Assembly (NCBI GenBank): GCA_018401645.1
Contig: JAGYKK010000005.1
Coordinates: 50,278-114,277, forward strand
Direction of reading: 5' to 3'
DNA length: 64,000 nucleotides
Origin: Mycobacterium sp.
GTDB taxonomy: Bacteria > Actinomycetota > Actinomycetes > Mycobacteriales > Mycobacteriaceae
Position numbers and translations under genes: made by a program. Positions 46,768-57,714 of this stretch are shown piece after piece. Under the pieces are notes generated by a model. That model did not search any database. It worked only from the letters and a program-made list of their open reading frames with translations, and had not been told where the DNA came from. Within the stretch, counting starts at the first letter, position 1. Every line of letters starts with the position of its first letter.

Positions 46768-47496
46768 ATGTCGACAACACCAACGCCTGAGGCAGCCGTA
46801 GCGGCTTCGGCCAAAGAGCGCACTCCAATGCCCGCGGCCAGATACTTCTACTCAGGCGCCGCGCTGGTTCTGCTGCTGTGCACGTTCTGGGGATTCGACA
46901 ATTTCTATCTGCACGGCAAAGCCCCTGGGGGCGCCGAGATCACCTCGCAGATCCGAACACTGGTGGTGGTCCACGGCGTCGTCATGACCGCATGGATGCT
47001 GCTATTCGCAGTCCAGCCCCAACTCATCGCGGGACGCAAGTACCGCATTCACAAAGCGCTCGGGAAGGCCGGCGCCGTCATCGCCGCGACCGCGGTCGTT
47101 CTGGGATCTTTCGTGGCGGTCGAGTCCGCACGATTCAATCCCCCCGATACACTCAACTGGGGTCTGCTGCCACGCCAGTTCCTAACCTTCGCGCTGGTCC
47201 CCATCTGGCTCTTCGGCCTCTTCGTGACGATTGCCATCGTGAACCGCAGCACACCCGACATCCACCGCCCGATGATGCTGACCGCCGTGCTGGCCGCCAT
47301 GCCGCCGCCACTCTTCCGCATCGACCCGGTCCGGGAGGCCTTCGAAGATTCGTTGCCCGGCAACATCTTCGGGCCTTTCGCCCCAGCGTTGGCGCTGGCG
47401 CTGATTTTTCTGATCGTAAAGTGGTTGCTGTTTCGCAGATTCGATCGTTGGCTGGGGATCGGCTGCGGCGCCTTGCGGTTGCCGGCGCGGTTCTGA
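46768..47496 (+). CDS. Six-helix membrane protein of unknown function
   Basis: A 242-residue protein. After a soluble Thr/Ala-rich N-terminus come about six hydrophobic segments, from SGAALVLLLCTFWGFDNFY to ALALALIFLIVKWLLF. The motifs VHGVVMTAWMLLFAVQPQLI and RKYRIHKALGKAG, with two His residues, recall DUF2306-like or cytochrome-b-like membrane proteins, but the family is not certain. The last ten residues (CGALRLPARF) look out of frame compared with the open frame beside them, so a late frameshift is possible. It is the only gene between the two copies of the 33-base repeat. Confidence 0.65.
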   Translation: MSTTPTPEAAVAASAKERTPMPAARYFYSGAALVLLLCTFWGFDNFYLHGKAPGGAEITSQIRTLVVVHGVVMTAWMLLFAVQPQLIAGRKYRIHKALGKAGAVIAATAVVLGSFVAVESARFNPPDTLNWGLLPRQFLTFALVPIWLFGLFVTIAIVNRSTPDIHRPMMLTAVLAAMPPPLFRIDPVREAFEDSLPGNIFGPFAPALALALIFLIVKWLLFRRFDRWLGIGCGALRLPARF

Positions 47497-47562
47497 TGCG
47501 ACTGGCGACAACGGGGATGTGGGACCGTTTCGCCTCGATACTCGTCTGACGCCCAGCGCCTA

Positions 47563-48366
<804 letters not shown>

Positions 48367-48370
<4 letters not shown>

Positions 48371-48624
48371 CGGTCGCGAGGCTCCTCGGCTCGCTTACGC
48401 GCAACGAACTCGTCGAAGTCGAACGGCGTCGAGTCGCCACTTTGTTCGCCAGCAATGAGGGCCTGTCTCAACGCCCTCAGGCGGATCTCACGATCCTCCA
48501 GCAACCGTAGGGCAGACCGCACAACGTCGCTGGCCGAGCCGTAACGGCCGGAAGCAACCTCATCCTCGATGAACGCGCTGAAATGCTCATCAAGGCTGAA
48601 CGACGTATTCCTACCCACATGCAT
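48367..48624 (-). CDS. ParD-family antitoxin
   Basis: An 85-residue protein with a ribbon-helix-helix N-terminus (NTSFSLDEHFSAFIEDEVAS) and the motif GRYGSASDVVRSALRLLEDRE shared by ParD/CopG-type antitoxins. The acidic tail (DSTPFDFDEFVARKRAEE) should bind the toxin. It precedes the toxin gene and overlaps it, as usual for self-repressing pairs. Its start lies 27 bases downstream of the MazF stop, so the two modules are nearly contiguous on the same strand. Confidence 0.85.
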
Positions 48625-48651
48625 GAAGGTACCAATTCTTGGTATCGGCGG

Positions 48652-48969
48652 CTAGCTCCGCCGTTCCAAAACGATGCGCAGAGCCGCATCCACTCGGCGC
48701 AGCTCCTCGAAGGTTAGGAAGCCAACGCTTTTTCCCAGCCTGCCCGGGTCGACCGCTGCCGTCTGCTCAGCAAGTACCCGGGTACTCGTGCCCGCCACGT
48801 CCACTTCAGGCCGAAAACTCGCAGCACGAGCCGACGTCGACGTCGGTGCCACCAGCCAAGTCGACAACGGCAGTTGATTCGACTGGACTACGACGGCATG
48901 GCGAGATCCAGATTGCTCATGACCACGCACCCTCCGCGGCGCGTGCAACTCAAAGACCTCACCACGCAC
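48652..48969 (-). CDS. mazF: MazF/PemK-family toxin
   Basis: A 105-residue protein from the GTG at 48967-48969. RGEVFELHAPRRVRGHEQSG, RHAVVVQSNQLPLSTWLVAP and LGKSVGFLTFEELRRVDAAL are the landmarks of the MazF SH3-like barrel. MazF toxins cleave single-stranded RNA at short motifs. The start overlaps the antitoxin stop by 11 bases. The ORF can be extended upstream, but that part belongs to the antitoxin in another frame. Confidence 0.85.
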   Translation of the reverse strand: MRGEVFELHAPRRVRGHEQSGSRHAVVVQSNQLPLSTWLVAPTSTSARAASFRPEVDVAGTSTRVLAEQTAAVDPGRLGKSVGFLTFEELRRVDAALRIVLERRS

Positions 48970-49192
48970 GCAACGTCTCCATATCGCGCAACACTTGAAT
49001 CGACTCCGCGCGGTCCGACTCATCTGCAGCAAGGCTCTCCGCCTCGGCGCGAATCGCAGCACCAGCCTTCCGCCGCGCGGCATCAATAAGGGCGGCCCGA
49101 ACGACCGCGGACACGGGCGAGCCGTCCCTGGTCAAAACCTCCAGCGCCCTCGAAGTGTCCTCATCCGGGCGGAATGTAATCGTGTCAGCCAT
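48959..49192 (-). CDS. mazE: MazE-like antitoxin
   Basis: A 77-residue protein, MADTITFRPDEDTSRALEVL then SPVSAVVRAALIDAARRKAG, a ribbon-helix-helix DNA-binding start and a helical, acidic C-terminus (SLAADESDRAES). The order antitoxin then toxin with an 11-base overlap is typical of mycobacterial MazEF pairs. The ATG at 49190-49192 is the first in-frame start matching the family. Confidence 0.85.
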   Translation of the reverse strand: MADTITFRPDEDTSRALEVLTRDGSPVSAVVRAALIDAARRKAGAAIRAEAESLAADESDRAESIQVLRDMETLRAW

Positions 49193-49259
49193 AAGAACCA
49201 GTGTACGACAATGCGTAAGACGCGTCGGAATTTCCGCCGCACCGCCCTGCACCGTCAAG

Positions 49260-49497
49260 CAGCAAGGTATCTCGACGGCGCCGAACGCCGACTGTCCAGA
49301 TGGGCCGGTGCCCAGGATGTTTGGGTGCGGAATGTCGGTAACTCGATGTCTTCGGCGCCGATGTCGCGGAGCCGGCGGGCGAGGTAGCAGGCTGAGTCGC
49401 GTTCGCCCGGGCTGACGGTTCGGCGGTCGAAGGCCACGAGCTGCTCGACGTCGTGGCGCAGTCGTCCATGGTCGGGGGTGCTGACCGTAGCGGTCAC
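49260..49497 (-). pseudogene. M28-type aminopeptidase, N-terminal fragment
   Basis: GTG at 49495-49497 starts TATVSTPDHGRLRHDVEQLV, then FDRRTVSPGERDSACYLARR and FRTQTSWAPAHL, which match the first 60-70 residues of mycobacterial M28 family peptidases. Similarity ends near 49290 and the metal-binding domain is absent. Its start overlaps the stop of the preceding fragment (GTGA), so the two were an operon before the downstream part was lost next to the MazEF module. Confidence 0.55.
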
Positions 49498-49636
49498 TGT
49501 CCTGTGCCCCCGATGAGTGAGACGATCTCGCTCGCCAGAACGTCGGGGTGATCCCCGGAGACGAAGGTGTAGCTGTCGGCCACCTCGACCAGTAGGGTGC
49601 GGCAGAAATAACTCGCCACCAGCGGAGACGGGCCGA
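49494..49636 (-). pseudogene. C-terminal fragment of an unidentified protein
   Basis: The frame reads FGPSPLVASYFCRTLLVEVA, DSYTFVSGDHPDVL and SEIVSLIGGTGQ before the TGA at 49494-49496. It has normal coding character and is coupled to the M28 fragment by the GTGA overlap, but I do not recognise the family. Everything upstream of about 49636 is lost and replaced by A+T-richer sequence. Confidence 0.4.
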
Positions 49637-50136
49637 ATACCCCACTTCAAGCGTCAAAGCTTGTTTAACAACGAAGTGCGGCTTGTCAATCTTCGTTGCA
49701 TCTCGACAACAATGTAGGTTCTCAAATTACGCTGCACTTGCTGGGGCAATTCAACTGGCTTTTTACAGCTGATTCCCACGCGTCTGCACCGTCACTGTTC
49801 TCACAAGTCACTGCACTTCCTAACAGGACCGACGGTGGCTCCCGACCCGAGGCGTCAGTCCCCGGCTTCAGCCCCGGGTACGGGCGGAAATGCCGCGACA
49901 TAGCCGAGGCCGACGATCAGCCGACCGATGTCGGCGTAGTTGGCTTACGACGGCAGAGTCGCAGACCCACACGCACCATTTCGGCTTAGCCCCTTCGAAG
50001 AGGGAGGGTGGCGACGACAGCCGCTGATGCCGACGGCTGTCGCAACGGCGGTGGTGTGGACTCAGGAGTCAGCGTTCATTCGCTGATCCTTGTCACTCTC
50101 GTTCATGAGGGAGATCAGCGTGGCTGAGCAGTGGCA
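49637..50136. other. A+T-richer intergenic stretch with a small inverted repeat
   Basis: About 500 bases with no recognised gene. The segment 49640-49770 is visibly richer in A and T than its surroundings and contains an 8-base inverted repeat (CAACGAAG at 49669-49676 and its complement at 49691-49698, loop 14). This could be a remnant of a mobile element end or an attachment region, but nothing else supports that. Confidence 0.4.
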
Positions 50137-51545
50137 TCAGACCGCCGGCGGCGTCACACCACTCGCCCTAACCCGTTGGCCCCTGACATACATCTCGGCG
50201 ATGGACGTCTCGCGGATCCCCATCAGCAGTGCGAACAAGGTTTGATCGCGGGCAAGGCCCGGATCGGCGGCGCGAACGGCGTTGCGCAGCGGCCCGTGCA
50301 GGGCCGGGGTACCGGACGGGTCGATGACGACGAAGTCAGCTTCCTTGCCGACGTCGAAGTTGCCGAACCGGTTCTCCATGTCCAGGGCCCGCGCGCCGGC
50401 GAGGGTGCCGAGGAACAGCATCTCGGCCGGATGCATGGACACCCCGTCGTCGCCGGGTTCGGTGATATGCACCTTGAACGCGTCGCCGAGGACCCGTGGG
50501 ATCAGCCATTCGTCTCCGCCGCCGAAATCGGTTCCCGCGGCGATGTTGACACCGGAGGCCACAGTGCGCTTCCACGGCATCGTCCCCGATCCCAGGAACA
50601 GCTGCGAGACCGGACAGTGCGAGACCGACGTTCCGGTCTCGGCCATCCGTTCCAGTTCGACATCCTGGCAGTGCACGCAGTGCGCGAGGATGGTGCGCCG
50701 GCCCAACAGGCTCTTCCCGCCGACCGCCGAACCGGGCAGGAACTTCCCGTCGTAGGTGTCGAGGTAGGAGTTCACCTGATAGGTCTCTTTGGTGACGTCG
50801 ACCTCGCCGGTGCCGGGGCGGTTGTTCTCGTTGAGGTGGGAGTGCACGTAGACCCCGCGGTCGCGTACCTCGTCGTAGAGTTCGCCGAGATTCCTCAGGG
50901 TCTCGGTCGTCACCGACAACGAAAACCGCGGGACGATCGCCACGTGCAGCAAGGCGGTGGCGACATCGCCGGTGTCGGCGGCGTGCCACTTGTCGATCTC
51001 CTCGCGGGTGAGCCGGATGGCGTCCTGCTCTGAGGTCATCAACGGCTGGGCGGTGTCGCCGCCGACGGTCTGAATTCCGCGGCCGCTGACGATCCGCAAG
51101 CCGGCCTCTGCGTCTCGGTGAACAACGCATCCTGCGCATGCGGGAACGCCGACCCACCATAGCCGCAGTGGTACCCGCCGAGATACGCCGGTTGGTGAAC
51201 TCGACGGCGGCCTGCCGCGCGAACTCCGGGTCGGCGAACTTCGCCTCGGACGGGAACATGCAGGGTCAGCCACCCAGCAGTTGGCCGCCGCCGTAGGCCC
51301 CGGCGTAGGTCCGGGAAGTGGATGTGGTGTCGACGAATCCGGCAGCAGAAACCCGGGCCGATGGTCGTGCACGGTGGCTGATTCGTATGCCACCGGGATC
51401 TCGGTTCGCCTGCCACAGAAGATGATCCGCCCAGCGTCGTCGAGCACCAGGGCGCCGTCAGGATCGACACCAGGGCAGCGGCGGCCTCGGTCGCCGTCGT
51501 GCCGGCGATGTGGAAGATATGCCCGAGGTGGGTGTGGGTGGTCAT
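50137..51545 (-). pseudogene. Guanine deaminase/amidohydrolase-like, frameshifted in the N-terminal half
   Basis: ATG at 51543-51545 starts MTTHTHLGHIFHIAG. The C-terminal 300 residues are in one frame (from about 51030): YVHSHLNENNRPGTGEVD, ILAHCVHCQDVELERM, SHCPVSQLFLGSG and AAGTDFGGGDEWLIP, with the zinc-binding His and Asp residues of guanine deaminases. The N-terminal half reads in three frames: DGALVLDDAGRIIFCGRRTE, then a frame with the first metal pair (HIHFP), then FADPEFARQAAVEFTNRRIS. At least four indels lie between 51060 and 51500. A functional enzyme would convert guanine to xanthine. Confidence 0.8.
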
Positions 51546-51708
51546 GCGGTGAACTCCCGTCCGGTGGTATCGGATCCCGGCGTGCGCAATGAGGATCGGC
51601 GGCGGGACGTCGCCTGACGGGCAGCGCGACTTCGGCTTCCCTGCGAAGATAGTGCCACCGATGAGGCGGACACGTCGGCGAATCGTCCGTGCCGAGGAGG
51701 CGACCACC

Positions 51709-53116
51709 GTGACCGAAACGTCCTCCGAGTTCGCCGCCCACCTCGCCGCCGAACTCGGCGCTTTTGTTCATCTGCCGGCAACGCCTGCCTACCGCACAGC
51801 GCTCGACGGTGTGTACTTTCCCGAGGCCTCGCGCCGCATCCCGCTGTGTGTGGTCCAGCCTCGCGATGTCGACGACATCTCCCGGACGCTGCGGGTCGCC
51901 CAGGTATCTGGTGGGCGGGTGACCGTTCGCGGGGGCGGGTTGAGTTCGAACTGCGTGGCAGACGATGCGGCGATGATCGACCTGTCCACCCATCTCGGCT
52001 CGGCGCTGCCCATGGACGGCTCGGTCCGGGTCGGTGGAGGAGCCACCGTCGGAACCGCATTGGACGCGCTCGCCCCGTCCGGACGGGTCATCCCGGTGGG
52101 AGTCGCCCAGCTGCCGGGGATGGGCATGGTCACCCGCGGCGGCATCGGGTACCTGACCCGCAGCCTCGGGCTGACCATGGACCACCTGGTCGAGGTCGAC
52201 ATGGTGCTGCCCAGCGGCGAGGTCGTCCACCTCAGCGAGGACAGCACCGGCGAGGAGGCCGAACTGTGGTGGGCGGTTCGCGGCTGCGCTCATGCTTCGG
52301 GGTGGTCACCGGGCGGTCCTGCGCACCCACGAGCAGGGCCCGGTACTCGTCGACCGCGTGGTGGTCGACGTGGATGCGTTGCCGGCATACTTCGCGGTCG
52401 CACCCGAGCTGCCCAGGCACACAACGATGAGCGCGGTCCTGGGCTGGGTGCCCGGCGCCAGCCATGAAGACCCGGTGCTCTTTCTGTACACGGCGTGCCG
52501 CAGCCAGGCCGAGGCCACATCGCAGCGGCCCGATCGGCACGACGGCCGTCGCAGCCGCGTCACCAGCCGGGACGCTACCGTTCCGAGATGAGCAGCCGTT
52601 ATCTGAAAGGCCTGCCGCAGTTCGCGATCCCCGGACCTGCCGGCGAGGAACCCGCACCGATCACCCTGCCGCCACCCGCGCCGACCGGGCTGGTTCCTCG
52701 GCAAGGCGCCGTTCGCCGGTCCGACACTGGGTCCTGAGGTCGCCGCGGTGCTGGGCGATGCGATCCGATCCGCGCCGACCACCTCATGCCGCATCGACTT
52801 CCAGCACACCGGCGGCGCCCTGGCCGACATCGCCGACACCGCGACCTCATTCTGGGGTCGCGGTGCGGAGTGGAACATCCCGCTCAACGCCGTCTGGGCG
52901 AACCCCGACGACGGCGAAGCCTGTCACGAGTGGGCGCGTGCGACCCTGGGTTCGCTCGCCGAGGACACCATCGGCGGCTGCAGCGTCGAACTGCGGCCCG
53001 GATTCGATGAAACGCAACGAGAGGTGGAATGTGCCTACGGAGCTAACCTGGAACCCCTTCGCGCCCTGCGCCGCCGCTACGACCCGAGCGGCGTGCTCGG
53101 TGGTTGCCCGCTGTAG
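51709..53116 (+). pseudogene. FAD-binding oxidoreductase (BBE-type), frameshifted
   Basis: GTG at 51709 starts TETSSEFAAHLAAELGAFVH. The PCMH FAD-binding domain is intact (VVQPRDVDDISRTLRVAQVS, GRVTVRGGGLSSNC, GVAQLPGMGMVTRGGIGYLT). A shift near 52290 moves the frame at the CFGVVT segment, another near 52530-52560 leads to SRYLKGLPQFAIPGPAGEEP, and a third near 52690 leads to GKAPFAGPTLGPEVAAVLGD. The C-terminus LRALRRRYDPSGVLGGCPL ends at a TAG at 53114-53116. The ancestor was about 465 residues. It is divergent from the broken deaminase. Confidence 0.8.
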
Positions 53117-53122
53117 GTTGCC

Positions 53123-54061
53123 GTGAGCAAAGAGCAGACCGCGGCACTGCTGATCATCGAGCAGCGCATTCGGGACGGCCGTCGGGACGCCTACCTGACC
53201 TGGGAGCAGAAGGTCGCCGCGGCCGCGGCCGGTTACCCCGGCTATCTCGGCTCGGAAGTCAAACCGCCCAACGACAGAGAACCCAGTTGGGTGGTGATAT
53301 ACCGATTCGATTCAACGCTGAATGCGCAGAACTGGCTGAACAGTGCGACCCGGCAGCACCTAATCCGTTCCGCAGCAGATCTTTTCGACGGGCCCGGCAC
53401 TCTGCGGGTGATCACCGACAGCAACGAGATCCTCGACCCCTGTCCTCCGGTGGTGGTGACCCACCCTGTCGCTGACGATCAGGTCGAGGCCTTCCTGGTT
53501 TGGCGGGAGAAAATGGTCGAGGCCGAAAGCCGATACCCGGGATACCTGGGCTCGGAGCTGTTCCGGCCGGTGGAGGGCGTTCAGGACCAATGGAGCACCA
53601 TCTTGCGGTTCGATACCGTCGAGCACCTCGATGCGTGGTTGGCGTCGCAGGAACGCAGCGACCTGCTCGCCGAGGGTGCCCGATTCGGTGAGTTCAAACT
53701 CCGCAGGACCTACCAGCCGTTCGGCAACTGGTTCAAACCCAAAGACCCGCAATTCAAGACGGCGATCGCCGTCTGGATGGGCCTATATCCCACGGTGGTC
53801 CTGCTGACGCTACTGATGGCGCCACTGAACCTGCCGTTCTGGTTGGCAATGCTGGTCGGAAACCTGGTCTCCAGCCTTGTCATGAGCTATCTGACCATGA
53901 AGTTCTATGTCACCAAGATCATGGGCTGGTGGACCTCGCCGGCTGAATCGGCTCCCCAGCCCGCAACCGACGTCAAGGGCTTTCTGCTGATCCTGGCGAT
54001 CAACGCAGCCTGGGCGGTGGTCTTCTACCTGCTGACAGTCAAGGCAGGCGTACACCCGTGA
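53123..54061 (+). CDS. Two ABM domains plus C-terminal membrane module (COG3224-like)
   Basis: A 312-residue protein with a GTG start 6 bases after the FAD oxidase stop. Two ABM-like repeats (residues 5-100 and 108-200) share the landmarks YLTWEQKVAAAAAGYPGYLG and FLVWREKMVEAESRYPGYLG. Three to four hydrophobic segments follow, beginning LYPTVVLLTLLM. It is a longer paralogue of the protein at 19427-20089, with duplicated ABM domains. The last four bases overlap the epimerase start (GTGA at 54058-54061). Confidence 0.8.
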   Translation: MSKEQTAALLIIEQRIRDGRRDAYLTWEQKVAAAAAGYPGYLGSEVKPPNDREPSWVVIYRFDSTLNAQNWLNSATRQHLIRSAADLFDGPGTLRVITDSNEILDPCPPVVVTHPVADDQVEAFLVWREKMVEAESRYPGYLGSELFRPVEGVQDQWSTILRFDTVEHLDAWLASQERSDLLAEGARFGEFKLRRTYQPFGNWFKPKDPQFKTAIAVWMGLYPTVVLLTLLMAPLNLPFWLAMLVGNLVSSLVMSYLTMKFYVTKIMGWWTSPAESAPQPATDVKGFLLILAINAAWAVVFYLLTVKAGVHP

Positions 54062-55005
54062 CCGCAACCCGAGGAGCAACCATCACGACGCTGATCACCG
54101 GCAGCAATGGATTCCTGGGACAAAAGATCGGCTCTTCGCTAATCGCCGCCGGTCGACAGGTGATCGGCTTCGACGCCACTGAACACACCGGGAAGGATGC
54201 GTTCCCGACCGTCATCGCCGACATTCGCGATCGCGACGCTCTGCTGCGGTGTTTCGTCGAGCACGGCGTCACCAGCATCGTGCACGGCGGCGGCGTCTCG
54301 GGCCCACACGTCGCCAATGAACGCCCCGCATACCTTCACGAGGTCAATGTCGGGGGCACACTGAATCTGTTCGAAATCGCCAGGGAGATCGAATTGCCGG
54401 GGCGGATCGTCTTCTTGTCGTCCAGCAGCACCTACGGACAGGCGGCCGAAGCGGCATCCATCACACACCCCTGTGCGGAGACCCAGGCTCTCCTGGCGAG
54501 TGAACCCTACGGTGCCTCCAAAGTGGAATGCGAAGCACTGCTGAGGTCCTACGTGAGCCAGTTCGGCGTGGATGCGGTCGCCTTGCGCATCTCGATCGTG
54601 TACGGCAAGAACCGCCAAACCTATTGCGGTATAACGCGGATGATCACCGAAGCCAGGACCAGCGGCACCATCACCTTGGATCGGGACAACACGCTGCCGC
54701 TGCCGTGGATCTACGTCGATGACCTCAGCGCCGCCATCGCTGCCGCTCTGGCGGCGCCCCGGGACGTGCTCTATAACCAGGGGACTTACGCCTTCAACAT
54801 CACCGGCCCGGGCCGGCCGACGTTCGCCGAGATCGCCGAGATCGTCGCCAGCCGGATCCCGGGCACCACGATTGGCCACGGCAACGAACCCGACCGGTAT
54901 GCGATGAACGCGCGGACCATGTCGATCACGGCTGCAGCAGAACTACTGGACTGGCATCCACTTATCGGGATCGAATCCGGCATCGAGAAACTCCTGGCCG
55001 GCTGA
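54058..55005 (+). CDS. NAD-dependent epimerase/dehydratase (extended SDR)
   Basis: A 315-residue protein. TLITGSNGFLGQKIG is the Rossmann loop (GxxGxxG), LSSSSTYG holds the catalytic Ser/Thr, and EPYGASKVECE the Tyr-x-x-x-Lys pair. The rest fits the NAD-dependent epimerase/dehydratase family acting on sugar nucleotides or related alcohols. Translationally coupled to the ABM protein by the GTGA overlap, so the two and the former FAD oxidase form an operon. It converges on the molybdenum hydroxylase. Confidence 0.85.
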   Translation: MTATRGATITTLITGSNGFLGQKIGSSLIAAGRQVIGFDATEHTGKDAFPTVIADIRDRDALLRCFVEHGVTSIVHGGGVSGPHVANERPAYLHEVNVGGTLNLFEIAREIELPGRIVFLSSSSTYGQAAEAASITHPCAETQALLASEPYGASKVECEALLRSYVSQFGVDAVALRISIVYGKNRQTYCGITRMITEARTSGTITLDRDNTLPLPWIYVDDLSAAIAAALAAPRDVLYNQGTYAFNITGPGRPTFAEIAEIVASRIPGTTIGHGNEPDRYAMNARTMSITAAAELLDWHPLIGIESGIEKLLAG

Positions 55006-55014
55006 TCTTTGGGT

Positions 55015-57714
55015 TTAACCGCCGTCGCCGAGCCGGCCATAGATACGTTCGGGAGTCAGCGGCAGCGAGCGATACCGCACACCGGTGGCGCGGGCGATCG
55101 CGTTCGCCAGCGCCGGGGCCACCGGGTTGATACCGCATTCGGCGATACCCTTGGCGCCCATCGGACCGACCGAGTCGGTGGAGTCCACCAGCAGCACCTC
55201 GGTACGGGGGGTGTCGGCATAGGTGGGGATCCGGTAGTTGCGCAGGCTCGGGTTGGTCATCACGCCGTCGTCGACATGGAAGTTCTCGGTCAGGACGAAG
55301 CCGATGCCCTGTGCCACAGCGCCTTCCACCTGTCCGCGCACCTGTGCCGGGTTGATTACCACACCCGCGTCGGCCGCCTGGACGCTGTCGAGCACACGGA
55401 CCTCGCCGGTGATCCGGTGCACAGCGACCCGGAATCCGTGGGTGTTGCAGGTCACGCTGCGGGGCGATCCGTAGGCTTTGCGCGCCGCCCGCAACCGGGT
55501 GCCGCGAGCCCCGGCCGCGGCGACAATATCGGCTAGTGACAGCCGTCGCTCACCAAAGATCACGCCGTCGTGCTCCAGCGAGCAGTCGGCCGGATCGGCG
55601 TGCAGGTGTCGGGCCGCGAACTGCAGGATCAGGTCCCGCAGCGCCGTGGCGGCCCGCGCCACGGCGTTGCCAGCGACGGAGAGTCCCGCGCTGGCGAAGG
55701 CTCCGGTGTCGAAACCGGTTCGGTCGGTGTCGGACTGGACGAGGTGGACGTGCGATGGCGTGGTGCTCAGTGCAGTTGCGGCGATTTGGATGTGCGCGGT
55801 GGAGGTTCCCTCACCGAATTCCACTGTTCCCACGGCGATCTCGTAGACACCGTCGTCGCGCAGGGTTGCCCAGGCTTCGGAGATGTGTTCGGTTGGCGGC
55901 GCCGTCTCGTGCAGCGTACTGGCCACGCCGGTTCCGACCAGCCAGTCATCACCGAGTCCAGGATCGCTGCCCGTGCCACGCAGGTGCTGGTCCACCAGAT
56001 CGATGCACGACAGCGCGCCGTCCTCGGTGAAGGAGACATCGTCGGGCCGGTCACCGATGGCCAGCAGCGCGTCACCCGGCCGAACGACGTTGCGGCGCCG
56101 AAGTTCCAGCGGATCCAGATCAAGGGCGATCGCCAACTCGTCCATGGCCGACTCCATCGCGAATGCCGGCTGGGTCATGCCGTAGCCGCGCAGCGCACCG
56201 CTGGGCACGGTGTTGGTGTAGACGGAGTAGCCGTCGAACTTCTTGTTCGGGCAGCGGTACAGCGAGATGGCGCGACCCCCGGCGAACAGCGTCTCACCGC
56301 CGTGGTTTCCATAGGCACCGGTGTTGGAGACATTGCGGAATTGGATGGCGGTCAAGATGCCGTCGGAGCGGGCGCCCAATCTCACTGTCAGCTTCATCGG
56401 GTGCCGCGGGGATGCGGTGGTGAATTCCTCTTCCCTGGTGAATTCCAGACACACCGGCCGCCCGGTGTCGAGCGCGGCCAGGGCGACCAGATCCTCGGTG
56501 ATCACCTCCTGCTTGCCCCCGAAGCCACCACCGACCCGCTTGCAGAACACCCGTAGCTGGTCGGGCCGAAGATCGAACAGGTAGGCCAGCTTGACCTTGG
56601 CCAGCGAGGGCGACTGGGAACTGGTCCGTACGTTGAGCCGGCCGTCGGCCATCCACGCGATCGCCCCGTGCGTCTCCAGATGAGCATGCTGGACCCGCGG
56701 CGAAAAGTAGGTGCCCTCGTGGACGACGTCGGCCTGGGCGAATCCCTCGTCCGCGGAGCCGATCTCGCTGTGCAGTTCCAGCAGGATGTTGTGTACCGGA
56801 TCATGGACGAACGGGTCGGCGCCGGAGTGCAACTGCGGGGCGCCGTCGGTCATCGCCTCTTCGGGATCGAACACCGCCGACAACAACTCGTAGTCGACGA
56901 CGACCTTGCGGCAGCCCTCCTCGGCGGCACCGACCGAGTCGGCGAGGACGGCAACCACCCGTTGACCGACGAACCTCACCACGTTGTCGAGAACGTAGGT
57001 GTCATCGGGATCGACGAGATGATCGGTGTGGATGGCGGTGGTGTAGAGCTTGCGCGGCACGTCTTCCCACGTATAGACACGTTGGACTCCGGGTACAGCC
57101 AGGGCGGCGGAGGAGTCGATGGACACGATGCGCGCGTGCGGGTGCGGGGAGTGCAGCACCTTCAGGTGCAGCATCCCGTCGATCTCGGTGTCCATGGTGA
57201 ACTCCGCACGCCCGGTTACCACGGCGGTACCCGCCGGTGCGCCGACACTGACGCCGACGGCCTGCCCGGGAGCCGCCTCTTCAATACCGGTGACACCGTT
57301 GATCGCGTCCTCAATGGCTCGATAGCCGGTGCAGCGACAGAGGTTTCCCTTCAGTGCCCGCGGCAGATCCCGTTTCTGTTCGTCGGTGAGAGCGGCCGCG
57401 GTCATGATCATCCCGGCCGTGCAGAACCCGCACTGGAATCCCGGTGCGTCGCGGAACTGCCGCTGCATCGGGTGCAGGTCGTCGGGCGTGCCGAGGCCCT
57501 CGATGGTGGTGACCTCCCGACCCTCGGCACGGAATGCCGGGGTGATGCAACTGTTCACCGGCCGGCCGTCCAGCCAGACGGTGCACGCCCCGCAGTCGCC
57601 GGTATCGCAGCCCTTCTTGACACCGTGGCAGCCCAGGGCGCGCAGGAAGGTGCGTAGGCACTGGCCCGGACGTGGTTCGTGCTCGACGGTTTCGCCGTTG
57701 ACGGTATAGGTCAT
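55015..57714 (-). CDS. Molybdenum hydroxylase, fused iron-sulfur and molybdopterin subunits (xanthine dehydrogenase family)
   Basis: An intact 899-residue protein from ATG 57712-57714. The first [2Fe-2S] cluster is bound by Cys36, Cys41, Cys44 and Cys56, and the second by Cys95, Cys98, Cys126 and Cys128 (QCGFCTAG, LCRCTG). The remaining 740 residues are the molybdopterin domain: CKRVGGGFGGKQEV, GALRGYGMTQPAFAMES, VEFGEGTSTAHIQ and GAKGIAECG with the catalytic Glu. Fusion of the iron-sulfur part to the large subunit, with a separate FAD subunit, is less common than three separate chains. It oxidises a purine or similar N-heterocycle at C-H and passes electrons through the clusters to FAD. Its ATG overlaps the FAD subunit stop by one base (TGATG). 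Confidence 0.9.
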   Translation of the reverse strand: MTYTVNGETVEHEPRPGQCLRTFLRALGCHGVKKGCDTGDCGACTVWLDGRPVNSCITPAFRAEGREVTTIEGLGTPDDLHPMQRQFRDAPGFQCGFCTAGMIMTAAALTDEQKRDLPRALKGNLCRCTGYRAIEDAINGVTGIEEAAPGQAVGVSVGAPAGTAVVTGRAEFTMDTEIDGMLHLKVLHSPHPHARIVSIDSSAALAVPGVQRVYTWEDVPRKLYTTAIHTDHLVDPDDTYVLDNVVRFVGQRVVAVLADSVGAAEEGCRKVVVDYELLSAVFDPEEAMTDGAPQLHSGADPFVHDPVHNILLELHSEIGSADEGFAQADVVHEGTYFSPRVQHAHLETHGAIAWMADGRLNVRTSSQSPSLAKVKLAYLFDLRPDQLRVFCKRVGGGFGGKQEVITEDLVALAALDTGRPVCLEFTREEEFTTASPRHPMKLTVRLGARSDGILTAIQFRNVSNTGAYGNHGGETLFAGGRAISLYRCPNKKFDGYSVYTNTVPSGALRGYGMTQPAFAMESAMDELAIALDLDPLELRRRNVVRPGDALLAIGDRPDDVSFTEDGALSCIDLVDQHLRGTGSDPGLGDDWLVGTGVASTLHETAPPTEHISEAWATLRDDGVYEIAVGTVEFGEGTSTAHIQIAATALSTTPSHVHLVQSDTDRTGFDTGAFASAGLSVAGNAVARAATALRDLILQFAARHLHADPADCSLEHDGVIFGERRLSLADIVAAAGARGTRLRAARKAYGSPRSVTCNTHGFRVAVHRITGEVRVLDSVQAADAGVVINPAQVRGQVEGAVAQGIGFVLTENFHVDDGVMTNPSLRNYRIPTYADTPRTEVLLVDSTDSVGPMGAKGIAECGINPVAPALANAIARATGVRYRSLPLTPERIYGRLGDGG

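Noticed and set aside
49640..49770. Possible insertion sequence end or tRNA-type attachment site
   Set aside because: The stretch is A+T-rich with one small inverted repeat, but it has no tRNA fold, no transposase remnant and no target duplication.
55570..56556. 328-codon plus-strand frame inside the molybdenum hydroxylase
   Set aside because: The minus strand carries a complete 899-residue enzyme with cluster ligands. The opposite frame has no domain or ribosome-binding site.
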